DNA from: Theristus sp. LFF4_11
Taxonomy: Eukaryota > Nematoda > Chromadorea > Monhysterida > Xyalidae
Assembly (NCBI GenBank): GCA_030248135.1
Contig: JASANC010003886.1
Coordinates: 124,001-188,000 of the forward strand
Direction: 5' to 3'
Length of the DNA: 64,000 nucleotides
Of this stretch, positions 1 through 10,559 are shown one piece after another (within the stretch, counting starts at the first letter, position 1; each line of letters starts with the position of its first letter). The notes under the pieces are model-generated. The model saw only the letters and a list, made by a program, of their open reading frames with translations. It did not search any database and was not told the DNA's origin. The position numbers and the translations under genes are program-made.

Positions 1-2600
1 TGTTCTTCTTTTACCAGCAAGATGTTTCTCTTGATAAGCTTCAATTTGAAGTTTGCTGGTAGCAGACAGCAATCGTTTCCTTCTTACCAAAAATTCGTGT
101 TCAATCTTTTAGTCAACCCACACAAAACTACTGAAAATAGCAGATGGCACGACAAACCCTACTTTTTATTCAAAAACCAACCGAAAAAACCCGGTTTACT
201 CCAAATGAAAAACTCCCGTTAACACGAACAGTTGAGGAGACACAAGTGGGTTTTGAAAAGCTGATGTCTTTATGCAGTATGTATCCCTCCTGAAAACATT
301 TCGAAACATTTTCGAGCATTTGTTTTGGAATTGAAACTTCTTCCAGCTCCCGGTTTTTGCAATCTGCACAAACGCGTCAAGACGAGAAAGAGAAAAGGAA
401 ACTACACCGAAAAACTGCTTATCTTGTTCGTCAATTCGTGAGCGTAACGCACAACTCCACTGTACGCGCACTGTGCGTGGCCTACGGCTTCCTTGCGTGT
501 TTATTGAGCCTCGTGGGGGCGGATGACAACGAAGTCGATAAAAACTAGCGCAAAATTCAATAAAGGAAACTTTTCTGTCTAGTTTTCTTTCGTGTGCAGC
601 CTGACAGGCAAGATAGGAAATAATAAAGCTCCGTGATCATGTCATGCTGGTGGTGAAGACTTGTGTTTTTCACGGCACAAATGAAAGCAGGAAAACGCAT
701 CAGTCCACAGTTGTGTCAAACAAACGCATCAGCCGCATTTCACAGCAGCATTTTAGGTCCATTTCAAACTCAGCGCTGGTTTCGGCTCATCGGCATAAAC
801 CGTAAACCAGCTGAAGCAATAGAACTGGTGCTGCGCGAAATGCCAATCGATGCAGCTTTTAGGCGCTGCAGAAGTAGTATGCCGGTTTGGCAGCATATTT
901 TGTAGCGTGTTGGCTAGGCACCGCACACAGCGTTGCTCTTGGACTCAGGCTTGTCAACAACAACAACAAGACGCACAGCCTCAACACAAATCAAGCAGTA
1001 CGACTGGCTAATACAAAGGGACATAAATTCAGCACGAACGCACACGACACGGACGCGTCAAACGGATACGACTCAATCAACGCCTTTGCCAGAGTTGTCG
1101 TTGGCACGTTTGCAATGTGCGCAAGACACGCGAAATGCTCATCATACGCATCATGGACATGATGTCACTGCATGCAACGTACAAACCAGCAAGAACGCTC
1201 CCACAGCGCTTAGTCATGTTTCACGCTTTCACAGAATCCTAGCGATTCTCTGGGTGTGGCCGTGATGGAATGATTGATAAAGACACGGTCAGCAGTGAGT
1301 GATCAGCAATTCGCCCATAATCATTTCATACGGCCATCCTAATCCGTGTGAAAACATATACGACTTTGACAATTGAACAGCATGGTTTCATTCATGTCAA
1401 GTCATGATCATGCGAATTTCACAATTCCGATTTGCAGCCACCAGCTTCGACGGTTCAACCGGCGGCTGACCACGACGACCACAAATACTCGCTAAATTTC
1501 TGTTCCCTTTATCGGTTCTCAATTATGCAATGTGTCCCACTCATTGCCTATCACAAACTTCAACCAGCAGCCAGCAACCCAGCACCACCAACAAGTGCAA
1601 GCACACACCAACCACAACATGTCAGAGTCCATCAGGTGCATATTTCGTAAAACAAGGAATATGCTTCAAATGTGGCCCGGACATGCATGACAACAAACCT
1701 CTACCAGTGTCAGCTGTACCAGACAATCTGTCTCCATTGTGTGTTTGTCTCTTGGCGTTTCACTTTCCCCCAAGTTTGACGTTACAGAAAATACACTGAC
1801 AACGCATATACCTGTTGTTACCAGCCAACTAATCAAGCAAATAAAGCAGTTATAAATGTATAAATAATTGATTTCACATGACTACCAGCAAAGTTGGTGC
1901 TGACTTAAACCAAACACACACGTTGATACGTTTCTCTGATAGTAAAGCGTTACTTTCAATTACAATAATGGGGAAAATGGCAGAAATGAATGAGTAATAC
2001 CTGCCATAAAATGCCGATTCAAATAACACTGTACTGTGCATATGAAAATTACCGAAAAAACGCATAAAAATATATTTCCCCATCACCATGCGCTTTTTGC
2101 ATTTGATGAGCAGAACGACGTGACTGACAAAAGTGCTGTGCAAAAAGTAAACATCTCAATTCAATTCAGCCGATTTTACACTTGAAATCGTGCTGCGTCA
2201 ACGAATAGTTGCAGTTTCTGTATCAACATTCTGACTCACGTCTGTCAAAAACAACAAAATCAGTGCTGCATGCATGTACACTCTATGTGTCACCACTCGC
2301 CAGCAATCACGCACTTGGAAAAACCCTCATAGCCTTTCACGTCTCAATGGAAGGTGATTTTTTTGTGTTTCTGTTTTGGACACAAGATTTCGTTTTGACA
2401 AGCACACCATTTTTGAACGATCTACGACTACGATCTGATTTTTTTACAAAACAACTTTTACCGTCCGTGATAAACGGTCGGATGTGTGCTTAGATTAACG
2501 CAACAAGACAATTAGACTCAGGGTACAATGGAGACATAGAGATCGGTGTCGCTGAGGCTGAGTGGAAGCACTGGGGCTAAAACACAGCAGTTTTCAACAC
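1..2600. other. Region without a supported gene
   Basis: No domain, long exon or convincing splice-linked reading frame was found. A 63-codon frame at 357-548 (+) is followed closely by AATAAA near 559, which is weak support for a small terminal exon. Frames near 1430-1800 are low-complexity Pro/Thr/His translations. The rest is ordinary AT-rich sequence. Confidence 0.5.
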
Positions 2601-2637
2601 ACACTCTGCTTACAAGTACATACCAATTAGGGATGGC

Positions 2638-3372
2638 ATGGGAAATAAAATTGTTTTTTTTTCGCGGTATTATTTCTGTAAAATTCCTGAAGTCAAGACA
2701 CTGATTCAAGAGAGTATTATTGAAACTTATGTTACCTTTGCAGGTCATGTGTTTCAACAAATTAAAGGCGTTCCACAAGGTGGTGCCCACAGTAGTACTA
2801 TTGCGAACATTGTCCTGTCATCAATGGAGTTTTTCTACATGCGTACAAAAAATGGCACAACAGAAGGCAGACTGCTAAAAAACACAATCAGGTATGTGGA
2901 CGACGTACTTTACATTAATAATCCTTCATTTTTGGAAACGGCAAAACAAATCTACCCTTCACAGTTGACTTTGGAATCTACCAGCGACATCACCTCAACA
3001 AAATGTGACTTCTTAGACATGACTATCACGGTGCATGAGGATGGTTTCAATATCAAGCCTTATGATAAAACTGATGATTTTCCATTCAAAGTAAACAAGC
3101 TAGTTCAAGCCGAATCAAACACACACGTAAAATTGGGATCATGTGTTTTCCTTGGGCAAACTATTAGATTTGGAAGAATTTGCACGGAACTTGACAGTTT
3201 CGTGCTTTCTGTCTGTGATTTGGTTAACAAATTGGTTTCAAATGGCTTTAAAAGGAGAACATTGATGCGCAATTTTTTCAGGATCAGAGATGAACATCGG
3301 CAACTGCTTATGAAATTCGGTGTTTACTCTGATGAACAATTCATTGCTTTGCAACACATGATTTTTCTCTGA
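2638..3372 (+). pseudogene. Reverse-transcriptase fragment of a retroelement
   Basis: This 244-codon open frame carries the back half of a reverse transcriptase. The palm motif GVPQGG is followed by an S..ANIVLSSMEF helix, then the catalytic box RYVDDVLY at about residue 85, and then an FLDMTI motif with a YDKTDDFPF segment that resembles the thumb region of Penelope-like and related metazoan RTs. The finger motifs expected upstream are absent. The first in-frame ATG at 2638 follows unrelated sequence, so the element looks 5' truncated. No endonuclease, RNase H or LTR is visible. The frame stops at TGA 3370-3372 and is followed at once by TTAATAAAAC, a possible polyadenylation signal. The RT assignment is firm; the family (Penelope-like or an unclassified relative) is an inference. 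Confidence 0.8.
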
Positions 3373-3534
3373 TACTATTAATAAAACAATAATAATTTAG
3401 ATTGCTGTGTTTGTGGTTTGCTTGTTCTGTCAAGTCAGCAAATTTGCTGAGCTATTTATTATGTATGATGTGAAATAATTTTCATTTGCTTGATTCCTAA
3501 ACGTCAATCTCAGGTTTCTTTCTAGCCAGGTTGC

Positions 3535-4600
3535 ATGTCGGGAACAAACAAGTTTCGCATTCCGATAATTCCACAAAGTCGAATTCGTTCGATCACCGTT
3601 GCACCGCGTCCTGTACTAGAGAAGCGAAAACAAATGTCACCAGTAAATGGCGGCCGTTCTGCCGGGAAACGGAAAGATGATAAAGTTTGTTCTGATTACG
3701 TTGTTTCGTTATTTTATTTTATTTGAATTGATTTGTATCAGTTCATTGTATGTTTGTGTTTTAACATTAATTTGAAAAAATAAGTTAGAAAAATAAGTTT
3801 GAAGCGTGTAGGGGGCTGTACTGATGAGAAAAACCTACATGCCGTCTATTGCCGTGAGTCTACAGCCATAATTTCGAAACTCACGTTCACCGCTTTTCTG
3901 GTTGTATTTGGTTTGGTTTTCTTGTGAAAACATATAAAACAATTTTTTGCGTTTGAAATTTTTCGAACTTTTGACACTTTCAAAAAACTATTCGGTGGAT
4001 GATACTGCAAAATTACCTGTAGCAAAAGTGAAAAATGAACTATGTGAATTGGATTTGTAAAATATTAGATTTACTGTTCCTGCAGCTTGAAATACTATTC
4101 TCTGCTCCGTTTGTGATTTTTAACTTCTGGGAAAAGCCAACTTCTTGAAACTTTAGCAATAAAAATTAGAAATAAAACCGGTTTTTTTATGGCCATGTAA
4201 AAATCAATTTTTTATCAACCCTAACAGCAACCAAATTTGAAAAACAAAACAAAAAAGTGCTGACCGTTGAGCGCCTGCGTTGAAGCGGTCCTCAACAGCA
4301 TGATCAGTATGACATAAGGCAGCATGATGGACCGCACGAATAAATGAATTGCCGGTTTGTTTGGCATTTCCAGTCGATGATAGAATCTTTGGCAATAGGT
4401 GTTTGTCACCAAGTAGTCGATCGAATGCTTGTCGTTTCCATTGGCCTCAGTCTCAGCTGTCTCAGTTTGGCTCGCTCGTCACGAATAATCAGTTGAAGAC
4501 GACGACACTCGCCGCAGAAGAGAATGTGAATAAAGTACGAAGCTTGTCAAAGAAACTCGGCAGAACTGAGCACGGTCGTGCTTGCACAGGGCTGCGCCAG
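3535..4600 (+). CDS. Possible two-exon gene fragment of unknown function
   Basis: An ATG at 3535 lies just after a TTTCTTTCTAG acceptor-like tract and opens a basic, proline-rich frame of about 51 codons (starts MSGTNKFRIPII, ends GKRKDDK) running to a possible donor GTTTGT near 3683. A second open stretch from about 4374, after TTTGGCATTTCCAG, to the strong donor CAG|GTGAGT at about 4600 encodes a Ser/Lys-rich segment including LAAEENVNKVRSLSKKLGR. The two exons do not join cleanly in the same frame by this choice of sites, and no domain is recognised. It could be the 5' end of a gene disrupted by the repeats that follow. Confidence 0.25.
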
Positions 4601-4739
4601 GTGAGTCACCGTGGGTGAACATGAAACAGGAGCCGGTTGTTCATTGCTACATCGTTGGAAACATCTGCTGAAACGTGAGACAACAAACAGTAAAACATGA
4701 TATCATGAAGTCGTCAAAACTTCGGATCTGTTGCCATGG

Positions 4740-4825
4740 TTTTTTTAATATTTGAAGCACGGGGAGTGGCCCCCCACCGACCGGAAACCCGAAGGTACCA
4801 AACTCCGGTGGGTTTGACGACATAC
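4740..4825 (-). repeat. SINE core fragment
   Basis: On the minus strand this stretch reads ACCGGAGTTTGGTACCTTCG then GGTTTCCGG, the same core found near 9314-9343 and 15887-15917. It is a truncated copy of the SINE family described at 9135-9378. Confidence 0.7.
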
Positions 4826-4859
4826 GAAGAGGAACAGGTGTGCTTAGAGATGTAAGGGT

Positions 4860-6660
4860 CAAAAAAAATTTTTTTTTAATTTTTAAAAAAAAAAGTTAAA
4901 AAAAATGAGCATTTTTTTTTATTAAAAATTTTTGAAATTTTTTCTTTAATGTGCCCTGAAAATGCCGTTTTTGGCATAATTTTTCGAAAGTTCAACAAAA
5001 ATTTTCTTTGACTTTACCTTGTCACTTAGTCTTCAACGCTGCAGGTGGTATTCTGGATTGATTTATCGACTGTTTTCAGCCTTGGTGAGTGATGATCGAC
5101 TCGCGCATTGAAGTACTTGAGCGTCGCAAAGGCTAGTTCAACAAATTCCGATGTCGCTAAGGTGAGATAGAAGCAGAGAACTCACATTTACGCATCGTTT
5201 TTCAGGATCTCGAAAGGTGGAAATTGCACTGTCTGCCACTGCAAGCGTAACTTCGTTGGTTGCTCGTTGCTGTTTCGCCTCGTGTCGTCATGATCACACC
5301 GGTTTGTTGTTGAACTTGTTTCCGTGTTATTTGAGGTGAATTGAGAGGCAAAACACGAGACGTGATGTCGTCGGTGGGAAAATGGGGTCGCGGAAACCAA
5401 GTCTGAAATTTTCACCCTCCTCCCATATGAGTGGGGGTCATATGGTAAGTCGGTGGCTCCTCAGATGGTGATATTCGGACTCCCTGAAAAATTCTGAACA
5501 ACTTTCATTTTTAAAAAAAATTTTAAGAAAAAAATTTAAAAAAAAAATAGAAATTTTTTTTTTCTTGACATCTCTAGGTGTGCTTTCAGCAGCAACGGGA
5601 GTTTTTATGGTTTAAGAGCAAGGGAAAGTTCAGCAAATTGAGATGATACGTTTTAAATCTGGTATTCTACAATCCTTCTTCAATTGGGGAACGGACGGCT
5701 CAAAATCCCGTGGAACCAACCAACCAATCTTCTCGCCACGTGAGGGGGACAGCCTAGGGTTGTTAAAAAAAACAAAAATCGTCATTTTTGTTTTTTTTTT
5801 AAAAAAAAAAAATTTTTTTTTTAAAAAAAAAAATTTCAAAAATCAAAGTTGTGCTAAATCAATCAGGGAGTCCGAAGAACCACATATGATATGCAAGCGC
5901 CTCCCGAATGACACCCGTATGGCGGAACTTTGCAGATTTTGTTTTGGTGACCTCAATTACCCCTTTTCCAAACCGTCACCATGCCTCTTCTTGTGTTTTG
6001 ACCTCCAAAACGTCACTAATTCTCCCCAGCTAAGCTAATGCTGAAGTGAAGACAAACATACCGCCTTGAAATTCGATCAATTCTTCTGATGGTGTCGCGA
6101 CGACACGACACGAAGCAGCAACCAGACAACGTAGCGCTTGCAAACGGTGCAGCGAGCACAATCGGACGCTCTGCGAGGCTAATCGTCACCTTATCTGCAT
6201 CGGAAATGGTAGGCTAAGCTTTGGGACGCTCAAAAACTTCATCGCAGATGTTGTCGAAGCCTAAAATCAGTCGGTAAAACGGCCCAAAATCGACTGCTAA
6301 AGGTTTTACGAGGTATAATCAAAGAAAATTTTTGTTGAACTTTCGAAAAATTGTGCCAAAATTGAGGTTTTCAGAGCATATTAGAGGAAAATTTTTCAAA
6401 TTTTTTTTTTTAAAAAAAAAAATCGGCATTTTTGTTTTTTTTTTAATCACTTTTTTTTTTAAAAAAAAAAATTTTCATTTTTGTTTAACAACCCTAGGAC
6501 AGCCTCTAAGCCCCGCTCTGTCCTGGGGGGTAGGGTTGCTAAAAAAATTTCAAAAACCAAAGTTGTGCTAAATCAATCAGAGAGTTCGAAGAACCACATA
6601 TGATATGCAAGCGCCTCCGGTCCGGAATGACTCCCGTATGGCGGAACTTTGGAGATTTTG
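4860..6660. repeat. A/T homopolymer-rich repeats and a duplicated segment
   Basis: Runs of eight or more A or T recur at 4863-4930, 5505-5560, 5765-5845, 6398-6475, often as adjoining poly-T/poly-A hairpins. The segment 5845-5975 (AAAGTTGTGCTAAATCAATC, then GAAGAACCACATATGATATG) is repeated at 6555-6680. 5675-5760 is the reverse complement of part of the SINE-like insertion at 15815-15890, and 6500-6535 matches its neighbouring part. No gene is visible; frames through the poly-A/T blocks translate to Lys/Phe runs. Confidence 0.75.
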
Positions 6661-6678
6661 TTTTGGTGACCTCAATTA

Positions 6679-7129
6679 CCGTATTACCTCTAATAAACCC
6701 CCATGGGGGTTTATTTCTTCAGCGACTTCTGGGGGTGGGGGTTTATTTTTGGGGGGGGGGATTATTTTTTGGGGGGGGGGGGTTTATTTGGAAACCATTT
6801 TTAGGGGTCGGCAAAATGGCAAAAATACCTTCCATGGCAGGAAGGAAGTCGCAGAAACTTCTACTTTTCACAGAGATTTCCTTTTGTAACAGCCTTTTGT
6901 AATGAAATTACCACTAACTCATCCCTTTGGGGCCTTTGGTAGCACAATTTCACTAATGTCACTGCATTCAGCCACTGAATTCGCTAGGTATGTGTTTCAA
7001 ACAGGTTTCTAATAAACCCCCATGGGGGTTTATTTTTGGGGGGGGATTATTTGGAAACTTGTCGAGGGGGTGGGGGTTTATTTTTGGGGGGGGGGTTAAT
7101 TTTGGGGGGGTTTAATAGAGGTAATACGG
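6679..7129 (+). mobile_element. TA-flanked MITE, copy 1
   Basis: A 451-bp element has perfect ends CCGTATTACC and GGTAATACGG and is flanked by TA on both sides (6677-6678 and 7130-7131). The inverted ends continue as CTCTAATAAACCCCC and GGGTTTAATAGAG. The interior has G-rich tracts and a unique 200-bp core shared, inverted, with the copy at 12752-13216. The insertion site can be read directly: the related segment at 5951-5975 has CTCAATTACCCC with a single TA and no insert. TA duplication and short TIRs point to a Tc1/mariner-type superfamily. No coding capacity. Confidence 0.88.
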
Positions 7130-7152
7130 TACCCCTTAGCCAAACCGGCATG

Positions 7153-7921
7153 CGGTCGATCCGGTACCGGTCGATCCGGTACCTGGCAATTTTCTAGGGC
7201 GGTCGATCCGGTACCGGTCGATCCGGTACTCGGTCGATCCGGTACCAATTGAAATTTTCAGCTGTTTTAGCATTCAATTCAATTTGTTTCTGATTTGTTT
7301 TCCATTTTTCTTCGTTTCTCTCATTTTATCTGATGTCTGAAACATTTTCCCGCAGGTTTTTTCGCGGGAAATATGAAAATAAAAACAACAGACATTTTTC
7401 CTCAACTCCAAAAGAGAACCGAATCAGTCTTCATATTTTTATTTTGTTCTCCTTTTCTTGCTGAGCTGGTAATTTTGGAAATTTTCACCGTCTTGGAGCT
7501 TTATTCTTCTGGAAAATAGTTCAGAAAAAAAAAACATATGGTACACTTGTTTTGCTTTTTTCAGAATCAGATTGCGATTACCAAAACCAACAAAGTGTCG
7601 CAAGTCGTCGTCGTCCAACAATCGTGTTCGGTTTCATGTCTTTCCGTGCTGCATAAATGTTTCGCAATCACCGAAACCAAAGAAAAATCGAAAACACAAC
7701 GAATTGAACGCTAAAAACCCGTAAAGCTGAAAATTTCAATTGGTACCGGATCGACCGAGTACCGGATCGACCGGTACCGGATCGACCGCCCTAGAAAATT
7801 GCCAGGTACCGGATCGACCGGTACCGGATCGACCGGTACCGGATCGACCGTACCGGATCGACCGGTACCGGATCGACCGGTACCGGATCGACCGTACCGG
7901 ATCGACCGGTACCGGATCGAC
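7153..7921. mobile_element. Foldback element with VNTR arms (CGGTCGATCCGGTAC repeats)
   Basis: The left arm (7153-7270) is built from tandem copies of CGGTCGATCCGGTACC; the right arm (7720-7921) carries the reverse complement GGTACCGGATCGACCG about a dozen times. The arms also share the non-repetitive pieces CTGGCAATTTTCTAGGGCGG and AATTGAAATTTTCAGCT in mirror order, so this is one inverted-repeat element rather than two microsatellites. The 450-bp centre is AT-rich and non-coding. Confidence 0.8.
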
Positions 7922-9030
7922 CTACAGCCTTCCAAACCGTTACCATGCCTCTTCTAGTTTTTTTTTAAATTTTTTTAATGGACCCCCCCACAGAAAATTT
8001 TGAAAAAAATGCACCCCCCCATGGGACCCCCATGGGGGGGGGTCCCGTCCCACGTTACCATAGGTTGGACCCCCCTCACTTTTTGGTTGGCACCCCCCCC
8101 CCACGCAGGGGTCGAGCCCGATTTTTGGCGAATCCGAGGCATAGTTGTTCTGGGGGGGGGGCCTGGGGGGGCCGGACCAAAATTTTTTCTTGACGATGAC
8201 ATTGTCTGGGCAAAAATGGCTAGTAGGGGTCGATTTGGTGGGGGGGGGGCATAGTTGTTCTAGGGGGGGGCCTGGGGGGCCGCCCCCCCCAAAAAATTTT
8301 CGAATCTATCTCTATCAGACAGGTTTTTTCGGTTCAGCTATTATCTATCCAAAAAAATTTCTCAGCCAGCTATCTATCTAAAAAATTTTGTCTTCGAAGA
8401 CATAAAATGAGTAAATTTTTAACCAAAAATTGACCATTTTTGCTTGTAATTCTTGAAAAATTCGCTAATTTTAGGTAAAATATGCATTTATACATGATTT
8501 TTAATGTATTTTTAGCATTATTTTGCTGTTTTTATAGTATTTTAGCGTTTTAGCTATCTATCTATCAAATTTCAAAATTTTGACCGGCTTCCCCCAAAGT
8601 CACATGGCCCCCCCGCGCCCCCCCCCAAAATTTTCCAGCTATCTATCTATCTGGAAAATTTGCTCCAGCTATCTATATCGCCCCCCCCAACCCCTCGGCT
8701 CTGGAACAACTATGGGGGGGGGTGGATTCCCGAGCGAGACCGAAAATTCTAGGGGGGGGGCGGGGGGGTCGGACCAAAAGTTGTTGAATAAAAGTGCTAG
8801 AAACCACAGCATCCAGTCAAGGCCTCTCTCTAGTCTCTAGTCATACATTTTGCTTTGATTTTCGTTCGGGTCGGGACATCTGAAAGCTACACGAACGAGA
8901 CACGCTGCACGGGTGAGACTTGATATTGAAGTACAGTATTGAAAACATTGACGTACAAAGTGGTAAATGTATAACAAAGTGGTACGTACGTAAAAAAACA
9001 TACAATATATATTGAGATACAAACATGCAT

Positions 9031-9134
9031 ATAATATAGATACCTACATATGTGAGAAATATAGAGATATACAAGAGAAAATGTCTCCATCGAAAGTCAA
9101 AATCAAAGGGGGGGGTTGGTCAGACGGTCAGGAT
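9031..9134. repeat. 104-bp direct repeat, left copy
   Basis: Positions 9031-9134 (ATAATATAGATACCTACATA ... GGTCAGACGGTCAGGAT) are repeated almost exactly at 9379-9483; the only difference seen is eight versus nine G in the G-run. The two copies directly flank the SINE at 9135-9378. Confidence 0.9.
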
Positions 9135-9378
9135 GTCGCGTCCATGGCGTAGCGGTAGAACTTCGGCCTACAGTTCTGTAGGTACCCGGTTCGAACCTCG
9201 CTGTGGACAAGACATACTCGTAGAAAATTAGAGTGACCAACAAACATCTGATGGTCTATTCCCTCCTGAGCCGAGGGTAAAATTGGGCTCGGGGCAGTAA
9301 TTGCCCGTCTCCGCCGGAGTTTGGTACCTTCGGGTTTCCGGAACCGGCGCGCGTATAATTAAAATAAAAAAATAAATA
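9135..9378 (+). mobile_element. tRNA-derived SINE
   Basis: The 5' head (9140-9209) folds as a tRNA. The acceptor arms GTCCATG and TGTGGAC pair at all seven positions with two G-T pairs, there is an A-box-like TGGCGTAGCGG, and a B box GGTTCGAACC. The anticodon stem CCTAC/GTAGG closes a six-base loop, so it is not a functional tRNA. A body follows, then the core CCGGAGTTTGGTACCTTCGG at about 9314, also found at 15887 and, inverted, at 4745-4825. The 3' end is an A/T-rich tail (AATTAAAATAAAAAAATAAA). Pol III box spacing fits a SINE head. Confidence 0.8.
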
Positions 9379-9483
9379 ATAATATAGATACCTACATATG
9401 TGAGAAATATAGAGATATACAAGAGAAAATGTCTCCATCGAAAGTCAAAATCAAAGGGGGGGGGTTGGTCAGACGGTCAGGAT
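9379..9483. repeat. 104-bp direct repeat, right copy
   Basis: Direct duplicate of 9031-9134, starting immediately after the SINE tail. It continues into the G-rich block at 9484. Confidence 0.9.
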
Positions 9484-10559
9484 TTGGTAGGGGGGGGTTG
9501 GAAGGTCGAAATCTGGGAGGGGGGGGTCTGCCCCCCCCCAAATTCGGGAGGGGGGGGGGTATTTTGACCAAAATTTGGGGGGGGGGGTTGCCCGGGTGGG
9601 GGGGGGGGGTGGCGACTGGGGTGGGGGGGGGGGGCACCCCCCCAACCCCCCCCATCTCGACCCCCGCCCCCACGGCACCATACCCCCCCCCCTTCGAAAT
9701 TTTTTTTGGGCCCACGGTACTGCCCCCCCACCCACCCCCATGATAGTTTTTCGCTTAAATTTTGAAGGAAAAACGCTAAATTTTGCTGCAAAATCTTTGA
9801 AATTACAATGAAGATGGTCAAGTTATCAGCTTATATTATGGACTTTATTTATAGACAAAAAATCATGATTTTCGAAAAAAATTTTAGGGTGCGCAGAAAA
9901 TTTGGGGGGGGGGTTCCGCCCGACAAAATTTCATGGGGGGTGTGGGGGGGGGGGTGTCGGTCAAATTTTCGAGGGGGGGGGTCCGATCTGGAAAATTTGC
10001 TCCAGCTATCTATATCGGCCCCCCCCAACCCCCCGGCGCTGGAACAACTACCTATGTAGTTATAAATGGTTCAGCCAAATAATGCTAAAAATACACCAAA
10101 AATCAAGTATAAACGCGTATTTTACCTTAAATTAGCGAAATTTTCAAGAAATACGTGCAAAAATGGTCAATTTTGGTCAAAAATTGACTCATTTTATGAC
10201 TTCGAAGACAAAAATTTTCAGATAGATAGCTGGCTGAGAATTTTTTTGGATAGATAATAGCTGAGCCGAAAAAACCTGTCTGATAGACATAGATTCGAAA
10301 AATTTTTGGGGGGGGGCGGCGGCAGAACAACTATGCCCTGCGTGACGACACCCCCTCGAAAATTTACTTTCGCCTTTGGTTACTGGTCTCAGGAACGTCG
10401 TCAAAACACCGTGGGATCACGCAGGTGCCTGCCGTCGCCGTGCGTCGTTGTCCAGGCTCGCCAACGCCGCCGCACAGTAGCGAAAGCGGGACCTTGAGTG
10501 AGGGGGGGGGGTGTTTGCCAAATTTTAGAGGGGGGTGTCAGGTGCCTTCTCGGTGAGGG

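Noticed and set aside
5643..6038. 131-codon frame
   Set aside because: It spans poly-A/T runs and SINE-derived sequence; Lys/Phe homopolymers and no splice signals.
9140..9209. Functional tRNA gene
   Set aside because: The acceptor stem is good, but the anticodon loop has six bases and the sequence continues into a SINE body with the shared core and A-rich tail.
9392..9821. Gly/Pro-rich frames of 90-114 codons on both strands
   Set aside because: They are translations of poly-G/poly-C runs in a repeat block, with no splice sites or conserved motif.
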